Below, one piece after another: positions 56,310 to 64,000 of a stretch of DNA of 64,000 nt. The position numbers and the translations under genes are program-made. Below the pieces are notes generated by a model, which did no database searches, was not told where the DNA came from, and saw only the letters and a list, made by a program, of their open reading frames with translations. Source of the DNA: Bifidobacterium pullorum DSM 20433 (lineage in GTDB: Bacteria; Actinomycetota; Actinomycetes; Actinomycetales; Bifidobacteriaceae); assembly GCF_000771405.1 (NCBI RefSeq), contig NZ_JDUI01000008.1, forward strand, positions 1-64,000, read 5' to 3'. Position 1 is the stretch's first letter; each line of letters starts with the position of its first letter.

Positions 56310-56755
56310 ATCGTCACCTTTCCTAGTGTATCCAGGATAGCGTTTAGCCTGGAAAACACCAGGAAAGGCGACAATACTTTCAAGTATTTTGTGGCCTGTG
56401 TCCGCATAACGCGCTAAACGAGCGCCGCACTAGCCGTTGTATTCGATATGCAGACCGGGATCGCTTTCGTATTCGCCAATGATTTGGTTGTAAGCCTTGA
56501 CTAGACGCGAAGGAGTTTCATGGCGACGTAGCCGCGGGTGGGCTGATAGTGACGCATACACACCAGTGCGATGTTGTGCAGGACGCGGTCCCCCTGTCTG
56601 CTGCAGCCCCCTATCGTCGCACAACGACAAACGCACAACCAGATCGGCTGAGACATACTCCACATTTGAATGCTTTCCCAAGAAGCAAACCGGAAGATAA
56701 CCCCTCGACGTATATGCCAAGCTTGAAAGCTGGTCACGTGAGATCTCCCGGCTGC
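56310..56755. other. gap between the defence operon and the Tet/EF-G-like gene
   Basis: 446 bp. It holds the methyltransferase promoter and, at 56430-56720 on the minus strand, a 96-codon reading ending VKAYNQIIGEYESDPGLHIEYNG whose last third looks protein-like. I take it as the remnant of a lost gene at the island edge; no family recognised. Confidence 0.4.
56332..56388 (-). promoter_or_regulatory. methyltransferase promoter with palindromic elements
   Basis: On the minus strand a TTCCAG-N18-TACACT pair lies 15-25 bp before the ribosome site. Around it are CCTGG-N6-CCAGG (56348-56363), a third CCAGG (56332-56336), and a perfect palindrome AATACTT-TC-AAGTATT (56373-56388). Likely operator(s) for self-control of the operon. 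Confidence 0.45.
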
Positions 56756-59029
56756 TTAGTCAGCATACTCCACATGCGCGAACTCGGGCACTTTATACCA
56801 TTTGACCGGGTAGCCGGCGCCATGGGCACAGAACACGGAATCGGGGGTATTGTCCAAATCCGCTTCCGGATCGTAGTGCGCCTCGCGTACCACGCGCTCC
56901 TCGTCATGGCACGGGCGATAGCCGGCGAATGTGCAGCTCAATCGCCCGCGACCGTGCGTGTACGCGTTCACGTCCATCGCGTAGTCACGCATCTCCGAGA
57001 CCGGGCATTCCCCCGTCAGCACGGCGTAATCGGTATCCATCGCGGAACCTGCTGACGCAGCCGTGCCAGAGCCGAATCCAGCGCCCGTATCGTCACCCAT
57101 CTCAAACGTGCCGGCCATGCGCTGAATATCGGACATCGCCCGGCCGACCATATCCTGCGGCACCTCCAATCGGAACCGGTACCACGGCTCCAGCACACGG
57201 CAATACCCGCGCCCCTTGTCCATCGCCTCCTTCACAAACGCGGCATCGGTCTGCCCTTCCGCCGCCGACGGCCGGCCTTCCACGCCCACGCGCAGCTCCA
57301 TCAGCCCCTGCCGAATCGCCCGGTATGTGGCCTGGCGGAAATCGCCGCCTTCCGTATGCTTCAGGTGCGCGCGGCCACCCACCAGCGTCAGTTTGACATC
57401 GGTCAGCGGCGCGCCGATCAGTACGCCCAAGTGCTCACGCTCCCCCAGATGCGTCATGATCAGCCGCTGCCAGTTGCGGTCCAGCACGTTCTCACTCACC
57501 GCGGTCGCGATCCGCACACCGCTGTCCGGCTCGCCCGGCTCCAGCCGGATGTGCGCCTCAGCGTAATGCCGCAACGGTTCGAAATGGCCCACACCCTCGA
57601 TCGGTGTCGTGATGGTCTCCCGGTACAGGATGCCGCCCGGACCAAACACCACATCCAAGCCGAACCGGTCGTGCAGTTCCTGTTGGATGATTTCCAGCTG
57701 CACGGCACCCATCAGCTGCACGTGCACCTCGCGCAGCCGCTCCTGCCAGACCACGTGCAACAGCGGATCCTCATCCTCCAGTTCACGCAGCGCGGTGATG
57801 ACCTTGTGCAGGGTCAGATCGTCGAAGCTCGGCATCGGCGGTGCGGCGGAATCCGCTTCGGATTCAACGTTCTTCGATTGCTCGTCGTCCGATTCCTCGC
57901 CCTGCTCCGTCGACGTCGACACTGCCGTGCGCGCCGCAGCGGCACGTTCGGCGAGCGCATCCAGATCGGTGTCGGGCGGCAGCACCGTGTAGGTGAGTAC
58001 CGGTTGGATGGTGGGCGATTCCGCGTCGGGTTCGATGCCGAGTCCCTCACCGGGGAAGGTGCGGGTCAGACCGGTAACTGCACAGACGCTTCCGGCGGGA
58101 ATGTCGGTGGCGATGTCGAATTTGGCGCCGTTGTAGACGCGGACCTGGTCGGCCTTCTCCTGCCACGTGCCGTCAGCGTCAGCGAGCAGGGCCTTAGCCT
58201 TGAGAGCGCCGCCGGTGACCTTGAGCCAAGTCAAGCGATTGTGTTGGGCGTCATGGGAGATCTTGTAGATGCGCGCGCCGAATTCCGCGGGCCATTGCGG
58301 TTCGCGCACGTAGGCCTCCAATCCGGCCATGAATTCGTCGACGCCGTCGACTTTCAGGGCGGAGCCGAAGAACACCGGGAACAGCTTGCGTTCGGCGATC
58401 ATGGTCCGCAGCCGCGCCAAGGTGATGCCGCCGGTTTCCAGGTACTCGTCCATCGCCGATTCGTCGAGTGTGGCGACGTTCTCGGCATCCTCCGCCTGCC
58501 GCCATTGGGCAGCTTCGATGAGCGGCACGGAGCCGGAGATACCGGAATCCGGAGCAACCATCGGCAGTTCATAGACGGCGTCGGACAGGCGACGGCGCAA
58601 ATCGGCGAGCGCCGCGGATTTGTCCGCGCCGGCGGCATCCATCTTGTTGACGAAGATGAAGGTGGGCACCTGATATCGGGCGAGCAGTCGCCACAGGGTT
58701 TCGGTGTGGCCTTGCACGCCGTCGGTGCCTGAAACCACGAGAATCGCGTAGTCGAGTACGCGCAGCACCCGTTCGGTTTCGGCGGCGAAGTCCACGTGGC
58801 CGGGGGTGTCGAGCAGCGTGAGGTCCAGATTGCCGCAGCGCACGGATGCCTGGTGGGCATGGATGGTGATGCCGCGTTGTTTCTCCAGCGATTCGGTGTC
58901 GAGGAAGGCGTCGCCGTGGTCCACCCGCCCAAGTTTGCGAATGCCTCCGGAACGGTAGAGCAATGCTTCGGACAGCGTGGTCTTGCCGGCATCCACATGC
59001 GCCAGGATTCCCGCCACAATATGCGTCAT
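56756..59029 (-). CDS. Tet(M/W)-like ribosomal protection/EF-G-like GTPase
   Basis: 757 residues. GTPase motifs AHVDAGKTT, RGITI, DTPGHVDF, NKMD; EF-G-like domains II-V follow, with an acidic insertion around 385-420 (TEQGEESDDEQSK). It resembles tetracycline ribosomal-protection proteins but is over 100 residues longer, GC-rich like the core genes, and lacks any mobile-element context. I take it as an indigenous paralogue whose role in drug protection is unproven. Confidence 0.75.
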   Translation of the reverse strand: MTHIVAGILAHVDAGKTTLSEALLYRSGGIRKLGRVDHGDAFLDTESLEKQRGITIHAHQASVRCGNLDLTLLDTPGHVDFAAETERVLRVLDYAILVVSGTDGVQGHTETLWRLLARYQVPTFIFVNKMDAAGADKSAALADLRRRLSDAVYELPMVAPDSGISGSVPLIEAAQWRQAEDAENVATLDESAMDEYLETGGITLARLRTMIAERKLFPVFFGSALKVDGVDEFMAGLEAYVREPQWPAEFGARIYKISHDAQHNRLTWLKVTGGALKAKALLADADGTWQEKADQVRVYNGAKFDIATDIPAGSVCAVTGLTRTFPGEGLGIEPDAESPTIQPVLTYTVLPPDTDLDALAERAAAARTAVSTSTEQGEESDDEQSKNVESEADSAAPPMPSFDDLTLHKVITALRELEDEDPLLHVVWQERLREVHVQLMGAVQLEIIQQELHDRFGLDVVFGPGGILYRETITTPIEGVGHFEPLRHYAEAHIRLEPGEPDSGVRIATAVSENVLDRNWQRLIMTHLGEREHLGVLIGAPLTDVKLTLVGGRAHLKHTEGGDFRQATYRAIRQGLMELRVGVEGRPSAAEGQTDAAFVKEAMDKGRGYCRVLEPWYRFRLEVPQDMVGRAMSDIQRMAGTFEMGDDTGAGFGSGTAASAGSAMDTDYAVLTGECPVSEMRDYAMDVNAYTHGRGRLSCTFAGYRPCHDEERVVREAHYDPEADLDNTPDSVFCAHGAGYPVKWYKVPEFAHVEYAD

Positions 59030-59064
59030 GACATCCGCTCCGATCCCTCGTCACCGACATATGG

Positions 59065-59095
59065 GGAAAGTCCCCGATTGGTTCGGGGACTTTCC
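59065..59095 (-). terminator. ileS terminator
   Basis: GGAAAGTCCCC / GGGGACTTTCC stem with a 9-nt loop, 37 bp past the ileS stop. Confidence 0.75.
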
Positions 59096-59131
59096 GTGTT
59101 GTTGTTTTGCGTTCGGTAGCCGGCCTGTGGT

Positions 59132-62100
59132 TCAGGCCTTGGCAACCTCGATGCCGAGGTCGGCGGCGGTGTCGCTGGCCGTGATCTCGAGCGTGGTGGC
59201 CAGGGTCTCACCGGCGATCAGGTCGCGGAACTGTTCGGCCTTCGGGGCGTCGGCGGCCGGCACCGTAAGCTTGAGCACGATGCGGTCGGCGATGTCGAGT
59301 CCGGCCTCCTTGCGGGCGTCCTGCACGGAGCGGATCGCGTCGCGGGCGTAGCCTTCGGCGATCAGGTCGTCGTCCAGCGTGGTGTCGAGGATCACGAAGC
59401 CGCCGGTCGGCAGCGCCGCGGACACGATGCTGTCGGTGTCGGACGGGTTCGCCTCCTCCACACGGTTGATCAGCTCGTACTCGCCCTCCTCCAGCGCAAT
59501 CTCGCCGGACGGGGTCTCCACCACCGGCACGCCGGCGGCGTCCACATGCCAGGCACCGGACTTGGATGCCTTGATGGCGAACTGGACGTCCTTGCGCAGA
59601 CGCTTGCCGGCCACGCGGGCGTTGACGCGCAGCTCGTTGATGATGCGCAAGCCATGCTCGGAAGCCTCGTCCAGCGTGCACAGCTCCACGGTCTTGATAT
59701 TGAGCTCGGACTTCAGGATGTCCTCGTAGGTGCGCACCGCGTCCGGGTTCTCGGTGACCACGGTCATGCGGGCCAGCGGCTGGCGCACGCGAATCTGCTC
59801 CGCCTTGCGCAGCGAGAGCGCGGCGGACACCACCTCGCGCACCTTCTCCATCGCCTCGACCAGCGCCGGATCGTCGGCCAGCACGAGGCCCAGTTCGGTC
59901 GCCTCACCGGTCGCGGCGTCCGTCAGCGCCGGCCAGTCGGCCAGGTGCACGGACTCGCCGCCGGTCAGGCCGCGCCACACGGCGTCGGCCTCCATCGGGG
60001 CGAGCGGGGCAAGCACGCGCATGAACGTCTCCAACGCGGTGTACAGCGTGTTGAACGCGTTCTCGTCCTCGTTCCAGAACCGGTCGCGGGTGTTGCGGAT
60101 GTACCAGTTGGTCAGCAGGTCGATGTAGTCGGTCACCGCGTCGCAGGCGTCGGAGATCGCGAACTCGTCGAGCGACTTGGTCGCGGACTCCACCAGGCGG
60201 CGGGTGCGGGCCAGCAGGTAGCGGTCCATCTCCGGGAGCGCGGCCACCTCGTCGGCGCGCAGCAGTCGCGCGTCATAGCCGGCGCCGCCGTTCGCGGCGT
60301 TCGCATACAGCGTGAAGAAGTAGTACGAGCTCCACACCGGCAGCATGACCTGGCGCACCGTGTCGCGGATGCCGTCGGCGGTCACGATCAGGTTGCCGCC
60401 GCGCAGGATCGGCGAGGACATGAGGAACCAGCGCATCGCGTCGGAGCCGTACTGGTCGAACACGCCGTTGACATCCGGGTAGTTGCGCAGGTGCTTCGAC
60501 ATCTTCTGCCCGTCGGAGCCGAGCACGATGCCGTGGCAGATCACGTTCTTGTACGCCGGCTTGTCGAACAGCGCGGTGGCCATGATGTGCAGCGTGTAGA
60601 ACCAGCCGCGGGTCTGGCCGATGTACTCCACGATGTAGTCGCACGGGAAGTGCTGCTCGAAGAACTCCTTGTTCTCGAACGGATAGTGGAACTGCGCGAA
60701 AGGCATCGAACCGGATTCGAACCAGCAGTCGAGCACGTCGGTGATGCGGTGCATCGTGGACTTGCCGGTCGGGTCGTCCGGGTTCGGGCGGGTCAGGTTG
60801 TCGATCCACGGGCGGTGCAGGTTGACCTCGCCCTTGTCGTCGCGCGGGTAGTCGCCGAAGTCGGCCTTGAGCTCCTCGAGCGAGCCGTAGACATCCACGC
60901 GCGGGTACTTCGGGTCGTCGGAGACCCACACCGGGATCGGAGAGCCCCAGAAACGGTTGCGGGAGATCGACCAGTCGCGGGCGTTGGCCAGCCACTTGCC
61001 GAACTGGCCGTCCTTGACGTTGTCCGGGATCCAGTTGATCTGCTGGTTGAGTTCAAGCAGACGGTCCTTGATCTTGGTGACGGACACGAACCAGCTGGAG
61101 ACCGGCTTGTAGATCAGCGGGGTCGCGCAGCGCCAGCAGTGCGGGTAGGAGTGCACGTAGCTCTTCTCCTGGAACAGGATGGCGCGGTGCTCCTCCGGCA
61201 CGGCGGCCAGCGGGCCATCACCGGCACGCAGGTTGCGCAGGATCGGCAGGTTGGCGTCGAACACGAACATGCCCTCGTATTCGGGGCACAGCGACGTGAA
61301 CTTGCAGCCCGCGTCGAGCACGTCCACGGACGTGATGCCGTGGGCGTTGAGCGTGTTCATATCGTCCTCGCCGTAGGGGGCCTGATGCACCAGGCCGGTG
61401 CCTTCGGTGGTGTCCACGTAGTCGGCGGTGAAGATCTGGTAGGCGTTGGGGCCCGGGGTGCCGCCCTCGGCGAGCGCGTCCTCGCCCGCGAAGTACGGGA
61501 AGACCGGCCAGTAGCGCCAGCCGACCATGTCGGCGCCCTTGAGTTCGCGCACCACCTCGTAGTCCTCGCCGAGTTCCTTGGCGTAGGAGCCGAGCAGGGC
61601 CTTGGCGAAGTAGAACTTCTTGCCGGCGAACTTGCCTTCGACCGGCTTGACCTCCACATAGTCGATGTCCGCGCCGACCACGATCGCGAAGTTCGTGGGC
61701 ACGGTCCACGGCGTGGTGGTCCAGAACACGGCGTAGGCGTCGTCCTCGTCCTTCAGCTTGACGGCCACGGACACGGTGGTGTCCTGACGGTCCTGGTACA
61801 CGTCGGCATCCATGCGCAGCTCGTGCGCGCTCAGCGGCGTCTGGTCCTTCGGACAGTACGGCAGCACGCGGTAGCCCTGATAGGCCAGGCCCTTGTCATA
61901 CAGCTGCTTGAACGCCCACATCACCGATTCCATGTACGGGATGTTCAGGGTCTTGTACCCGTGCTCGAAGTCGACCCAGCGGGCCTGACGGTGCACGTAG
62001 TCCTGCCATTCGTTCGTGTACTTGAGCACGGAGGCGCGGCAGGCGTCGTTGAACTTGGCGATGCCCATCTGCTCGATCTGGTCCACCGATTCGATGCCCA

Positions 62101-62461
62101 GTTCCTTCTGCGCCTCAAGCTCGGCGGGCAGGCCGTGCGTGTCCCAGCCGAACACGCGGTTGACCTTGCGGCCCTTCATGGTCTGGTAGCGCGGGATCAC
62201 GTCCTTGGCGTAGCCGGTGAGCAGGTGGCCGTAGTGCGGCAGGCCGTTGGCGAACGGCGGGCCGTCGAAGAACACGAACTCGTTCTGGCTGTGGTCGCCG
62301 GAGGGGTTGCGGTCGATGGACTTCTGGAAGGTGTCGTCTTCGTCCCAATAGTTAAGGACATCGGTCTCCAGCTGCGGGAAGCTCGGGTTCGGCGCGACGT
62401 TCGCGCTCTGCTCGCCGGCTGCCGCCTTGGGATACACATGGGAATGGGTGGTCTCGCTCAC
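59132..62461 (-). CDS. ileS: isoleucyl-tRNA synthetase
   Basis: 1109 residues from a GTG after GAGGAGAG; upstream in-frame residues belong to the leader. Class I motifs PPFANGLPHYGHLL (HIGH) and KMSKH, CP1 editing domain (TTPWTVPTNFAIVV), and a long C-terminal domain of the type shared by actinobacterial and eukaryotic enzymes (mupirocin-tolerant class, from general knowledge). Under T-box control. Confidence 0.96.
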   Translation of the reverse strand: MSETTHSHVYPKAAAGEQSANVAPNPSFPQLETDVLNYWDEDDTFQKSIDRNPSGDHSQNEFVFFDGPPFANGLPHYGHLLTGYAKDVIPRYQTMKGRKVNRVFGWDTHGLPAELEAQKELGIESVDQIEQMGIAKFNDACRASVLKYTNEWQDYVHRQARWVDFEHGYKTLNIPYMESVMWAFKQLYDKGLAYQGYRVLPYCPKDQTPLSAHELRMDADVYQDRQDTTVSVAVKLKDEDDAYAVFWTTTPWTVPTNFAIVVGADIDYVEVKPVEGKFAGKKFYFAKALLGSYAKELGEDYEVVRELKGADMVGWRYWPVFPYFAGEDALAEGGTPGPNAYQIFTADYVDTTEGTGLVHQAPYGEDDMNTLNAHGITSVDVLDAGCKFTSLCPEYEGMFVFDANLPILRNLRAGDGPLAAVPEEHRAILFQEKSYVHSYPHCWRCATPLIYKPVSSWFVSVTKIKDRLLELNQQINWIPDNVKDGQFGKWLANARDWSISRNRFWGSPIPVWVSDDPKYPRVDVYGSLEELKADFGDYPRDDKGEVNLHRPWIDNLTRPNPDDPTGKSTMHRITDVLDCWFESGSMPFAQFHYPFENKEFFEQHFPCDYIVEYIGQTRGWFYTLHIMATALFDKPAYKNVICHGIVLGSDGQKMSKHLRNYPDVNGVFDQYGSDAMRWFLMSSPILRGGNLIVTADGIRDTVRQVMLPVWSSYYFFTLYANAANGGAGYDARLLRADEVAALPEMDRYLLARTRRLVESATKSLDEFAISDACDAVTDYIDLLTNWYIRNTRDRFWNEDENAFNTLYTALETFMRVLAPLAPMEADAVWRGLTGGESVHLADWPALTDAATGEATELGLVLADDPALVEAMEKVREVVSAALSLRKAEQIRVRQPLARMTVVTENPDAVRTYEDILKSELNIKTVELCTLDEASEHGLRIINELRVNARVAGKRLRKDVQFAIKASKSGAWHVDAAGVPVVETPSGEIALEEGEYELINRVEEANPSDTDSIVSAALPTGGFVILDTTLDDDLIAEGYARDAIRSVQDARKEAGLDIADRIVLKLTVPAADAPKAEQFRDLIAGETLATTLEITASDTAADLGIEVAKA

Positions 62462-62574
62462 CGTGTCTCTCCTCGTGCAGGTCTGTTCCGTTACTTCTTC
62501 TGCCACGAGGACGACGGCGATTGGGTCCGGGACTGCTGTCCGGTTTGGGATTGATGCCCCACCCGGCCAAGTCA

Positions 62575-62780
62575 CCGGTATCCGCGATCACCACCGCGGT
62601 ACCACCTCGCTTGCCGCATGTCGGATGCCGCGGGACCCATCCCGCGCGACCACGATGCGACCGCTTGTGTCCGGCTGTGTCGGGCCGGTCCCGTCGGTTC
62701 TACTGGGCTTCGGGCCGGTGTGGGCCCGCCGCCGTTCTTCCGATGGCTCCCCGCTGATAACGGATTATCGCCGTGAACGT
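62575..62780 (-). ncRNA. T-box riboswitch of ileS (translational type)
   Basis: On the minus strand the T-box sequence GAGGTGGTACCGCGG (around 62591-62608) is followed by an anti-sequestrator-type leader instead of a terminator. About 130 nt earlier lies a short Stem I with GCGGGGAGCC, an ATC triplet (62742-62744, Ile codon) and GGAAGAACGG, fitting the ultrashort Stem I class known for actinobacterial ileS. Uncharged tRNA-Ile would open the ribosome site. Confidence 0.85.
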
Positions 62781-62785
62781 CGCCC

Positions 62786-62791
62786 ATTGTA
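62786..62791 (-). promoter_or_regulatory. -10 box of the ileS leader
   Basis: TACAAT on the minus strand just before the T-box leader. No clear -35 box. Confidence 0.5.
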
Positions 62792-62856
62792 GCACCGAGG
62801 TGGGGACGGCCCCGCCGCCGTATCACCCTCATTCCGCCCAACACTCCCGAACTCTC

Positions 62857-63000
62857 CGGACTCTGACACATCGTGACCGTGATCCTTTGCGAGAATCGTT
62901 GGAATTTCAACGATTCGCAACTGAGATCACGGTCACGATGTATCAAAGTCACGATGTATCAAAGTCACGATGCATCACGGTCACGATGCATCAGAGTCCG
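62857..63000. repeat. palindromic repeat, copy 2, with 4 x 16 bp tandem array
   Basis: Left arm CGGACTCTGACACATCGTGA... (62857-62883) pairs with the right end (62974-63000). The centre is GAATCGTTG/CAACGATTC. The right side has four 16-bp units GTCACGATGYATCANN at 62932, 62948, 62964 and 62980. Related to the repeat at 36507-36640. Confidence 0.9.
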
Positions 63001-63004
63001 AAGT

Positions 63005-64000
63005 TCAGCGCCGAGCGGTGACCTTGCGGTAGGACTCAGCCAGGTTGCGGGCCAGCTGGCGCCCGGTTTCGCCCAGGATCACGCCGAGCGAGTTGAGCGG
63101 CATGCTGCGCAGGAACATGACCATCAGCGCACTGTCCGGGATGACCGGGTGGCCGGCCTCCTTGGCCATGTCGTCGAGCACGTGCTGCAGAATCGGCGCG
63201 CCGATCGGATCGTCGAGCCATTCGCCGAAGGTCGACCATTCGTCGAGATTCATGACCTTGCCGTCATCGTCGATCTCGATGTCGAGCCGCGAGACGATGT
63301 CGCGCGAGGACACGCCGACCTCGACCGTGTAGGTGCCGCCTTCCACGCGCCAGTCGTCGAACCGCTCCGACCAGTAGGCGAAGGCGCGATCGTCCAGCAC
63401 GACGGTGACGCTCTTCGACTCGCCGGGTTCGAGCGCAACCTTGGCGAATCCCTTGAGCTCGTGCACCGGCCGGGCGACCTTGGCCTTCGGCGGGGCCACG
63501 TAGACCTGCACGGTTTCGGCACCGGCCACATCGGCGGTGTTGGTCACGGTCACGGTCACTTCGGCGGCGCGCGGACCGGTCTTGGACACGGTCACGTCAT
63601 GCACGTCGAACGTGGCGTAGGACAGGCCGTAGCCGAACGGATAGGTGACCGGCTTGCGGAACGTGTCGTAGTACCGGTATCCGACGAACACGCCCTCGCC
63701 GTAATCCACGTGGCCTTCCTCGCCCGGCCAGTTCATGGCGGACGGATCATCCTCGACGTTGTCGATGATGGTCTGCGCGAGTTTGCCGGACGGGGTTTCG
63801 TCACCGAAGACCACGTCGGCGAGCGCCGCACCGCCGGCCTGGCCCAGCAGCCAGGTCTCCAGGATCGCCTTGGCGCGGCCCTGCCACGGCAGCGAGACCA
63901 CGGAACCGTTCGACAGCACGACCGCCACGTTCGGGTTCGCGGCGGCCACGGCATCAAGCACCTCGACCTGCTTGGCGGGGATGTCCAGCGTGGTGCGGTC
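63005..64000 (-). CDS. GH3 beta-glucosidase, C-terminal part
   Basis: The 5' end lies beyond the window. The visible 331 residues hold the GH3 C-terminal sandwich (NPNVAVVLSNGSVVSLPW; VVFGDETPSGKLAQTI; EGVFVGYRYYDTFRKPVTYPFGYGLSYATF) and the fibronectin-III-like domain (PVHELKGFAKVALEPGESKSVT). Cleaves beta-glucosides or related oligosaccharides, cytoplasmic as far as can be seen. The tail after about residue 250 is a family-specific extension. Confidence 0.93.
   Translation of the reverse strand, partial: DRTTLDIPAKQVEVLDAVAAANPNVAVVLSNGSVVSLPWQGRAKAILETWLLGQAGGAALADVVFGDETPSGKLAQTIIDNVEDDPSAMNWPGEEGHVDYGEGVFVGYRYYDTFRKPVTYPFGYGLSYATFDVHDVTVSKTGPRAAEVTVTVTNTADVAGAETVQVYVAPPKAKVARPVHELKGFAKVALEPGESKSVTVVLDDRAFAYWSERFDDWRVEGGTYTVEVGVSSRDIVSRLDIEIDDDGKVMNLDEWSTFGEWLDDPIGAPILQHVLDDMAKEAGHPVIPDSALMVMFLRSMPLNSLGVILGETGRQLARNLAESYRKVTARR

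Noticed and set aside
56430-56720. Transposase fragment next to the methyltransferase
   Set aside because: The reading has no DDE or HTH motif I can recognise; kept only as an unidentified remnant.
44600-56750. Prophage or integrative element
   Set aside because: No integrase, transposase, structural or conjugation genes and no recognisable att sites; only composition marks it as accessory.
59546-62554. 1000-codon open reading antisense to ileS
   Set aside because: A GC-rich artefact: repeated Val/Gly/Arg/His residues, no motif, and the opposite strand has complete IleRS motifs.
62932-62995. CRISPR-like array
   Set aside because: Units are contiguous 16-mers without spacers, and there are no cas genes.

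Overview
The window looks like a piece of a Bifidobacterium (Actinomycetota) chromosome. It is GC-rich. It has the actinobacterial division set Wag31/DivIVA, YggT, SepF and FtsZ. It carries actinobacterial families such as DUF3052, DUF3107, a DUF2342-type zincin, VKOR and an archaeal/eukaryal-type glycyl-tRNA synthetase. It also has a translational ileS T-box, a sucrose CscA-CscB-CscR locus, and many genes whose start codon lies 6-8 nt after a TANNNT -10 box (leaderless pattern). I cannot fix the species from the sequence alone.

Layout. 1-2079: the end of a DnaA-like protein that lacks the DNA-binding domain, a WYL regulator and a small membrane protein. 2047-10000 (minus strand): rluD-lspA-divIVA-yggT-sepF-ftsZ, then dusB and glyS. 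10009-13308 (plus): a TPP riboswitch followed by thiM, a thiE-thiD fusion and a thiamine-binding protein. 13385-18894: a membrane protein and the sucrose locus, in which the LacI-type regulator is frameshifted by a 4-bp repeat expansion and the permease has lost its native C-terminus through a 16-bp tandem duplication. 19191-26188 (minus): uppS, recO, a membrane hydrolase, ispG, dxr and a DivIVA-like protein, which together supply and spatially organise isoprenoid/envelope synthesis. 26314-44595: housekeeping and small-metabolite genes, including tRNA-Val, an S16 protease, a UvrD-like helicase, dapF, murI, a patatin, an amidohydrolase, an SPFH protein, an ADP-ribosylglycohydrolase and two metallophosphoesterases.

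44600-56750 is an accessory region. It starts with several small orphan genes and then becomes clearly more AT-rich (46350-56400). Its core is a five-gene minus-strand operon with overlapping or coupled starts: cytosine-C5 DNA methyltransferase, GHKL (MutL/MORC-like) ATPase, Z1-domain P-loop ATPase, PD-(D/E)XK nuclease-motif protein (DUF4420) and AIPR protein. A divergent-composition, leaderless, all-helical protein gene converges on it from the other side of a long shared terminator. I read this as a modification-dependent anti-phage system. The combination has been noted comparatively in work on MutL/MORC homologues in restriction-modification systems, but to my knowledge its mechanism is not worked out. 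It is the best candidate here for an under-described system.

56756-64000 (minus): a chromosomal Tet/EF-G-like GTPase, ileS behind an actinobacterial T-box, a palindromic repeat with a 4 x 16 bp tandem array, and the C-terminal part of a GH3 beta-glucosidase that runs off the window. A related palindromic repeat lies between murI and the patatin gene.
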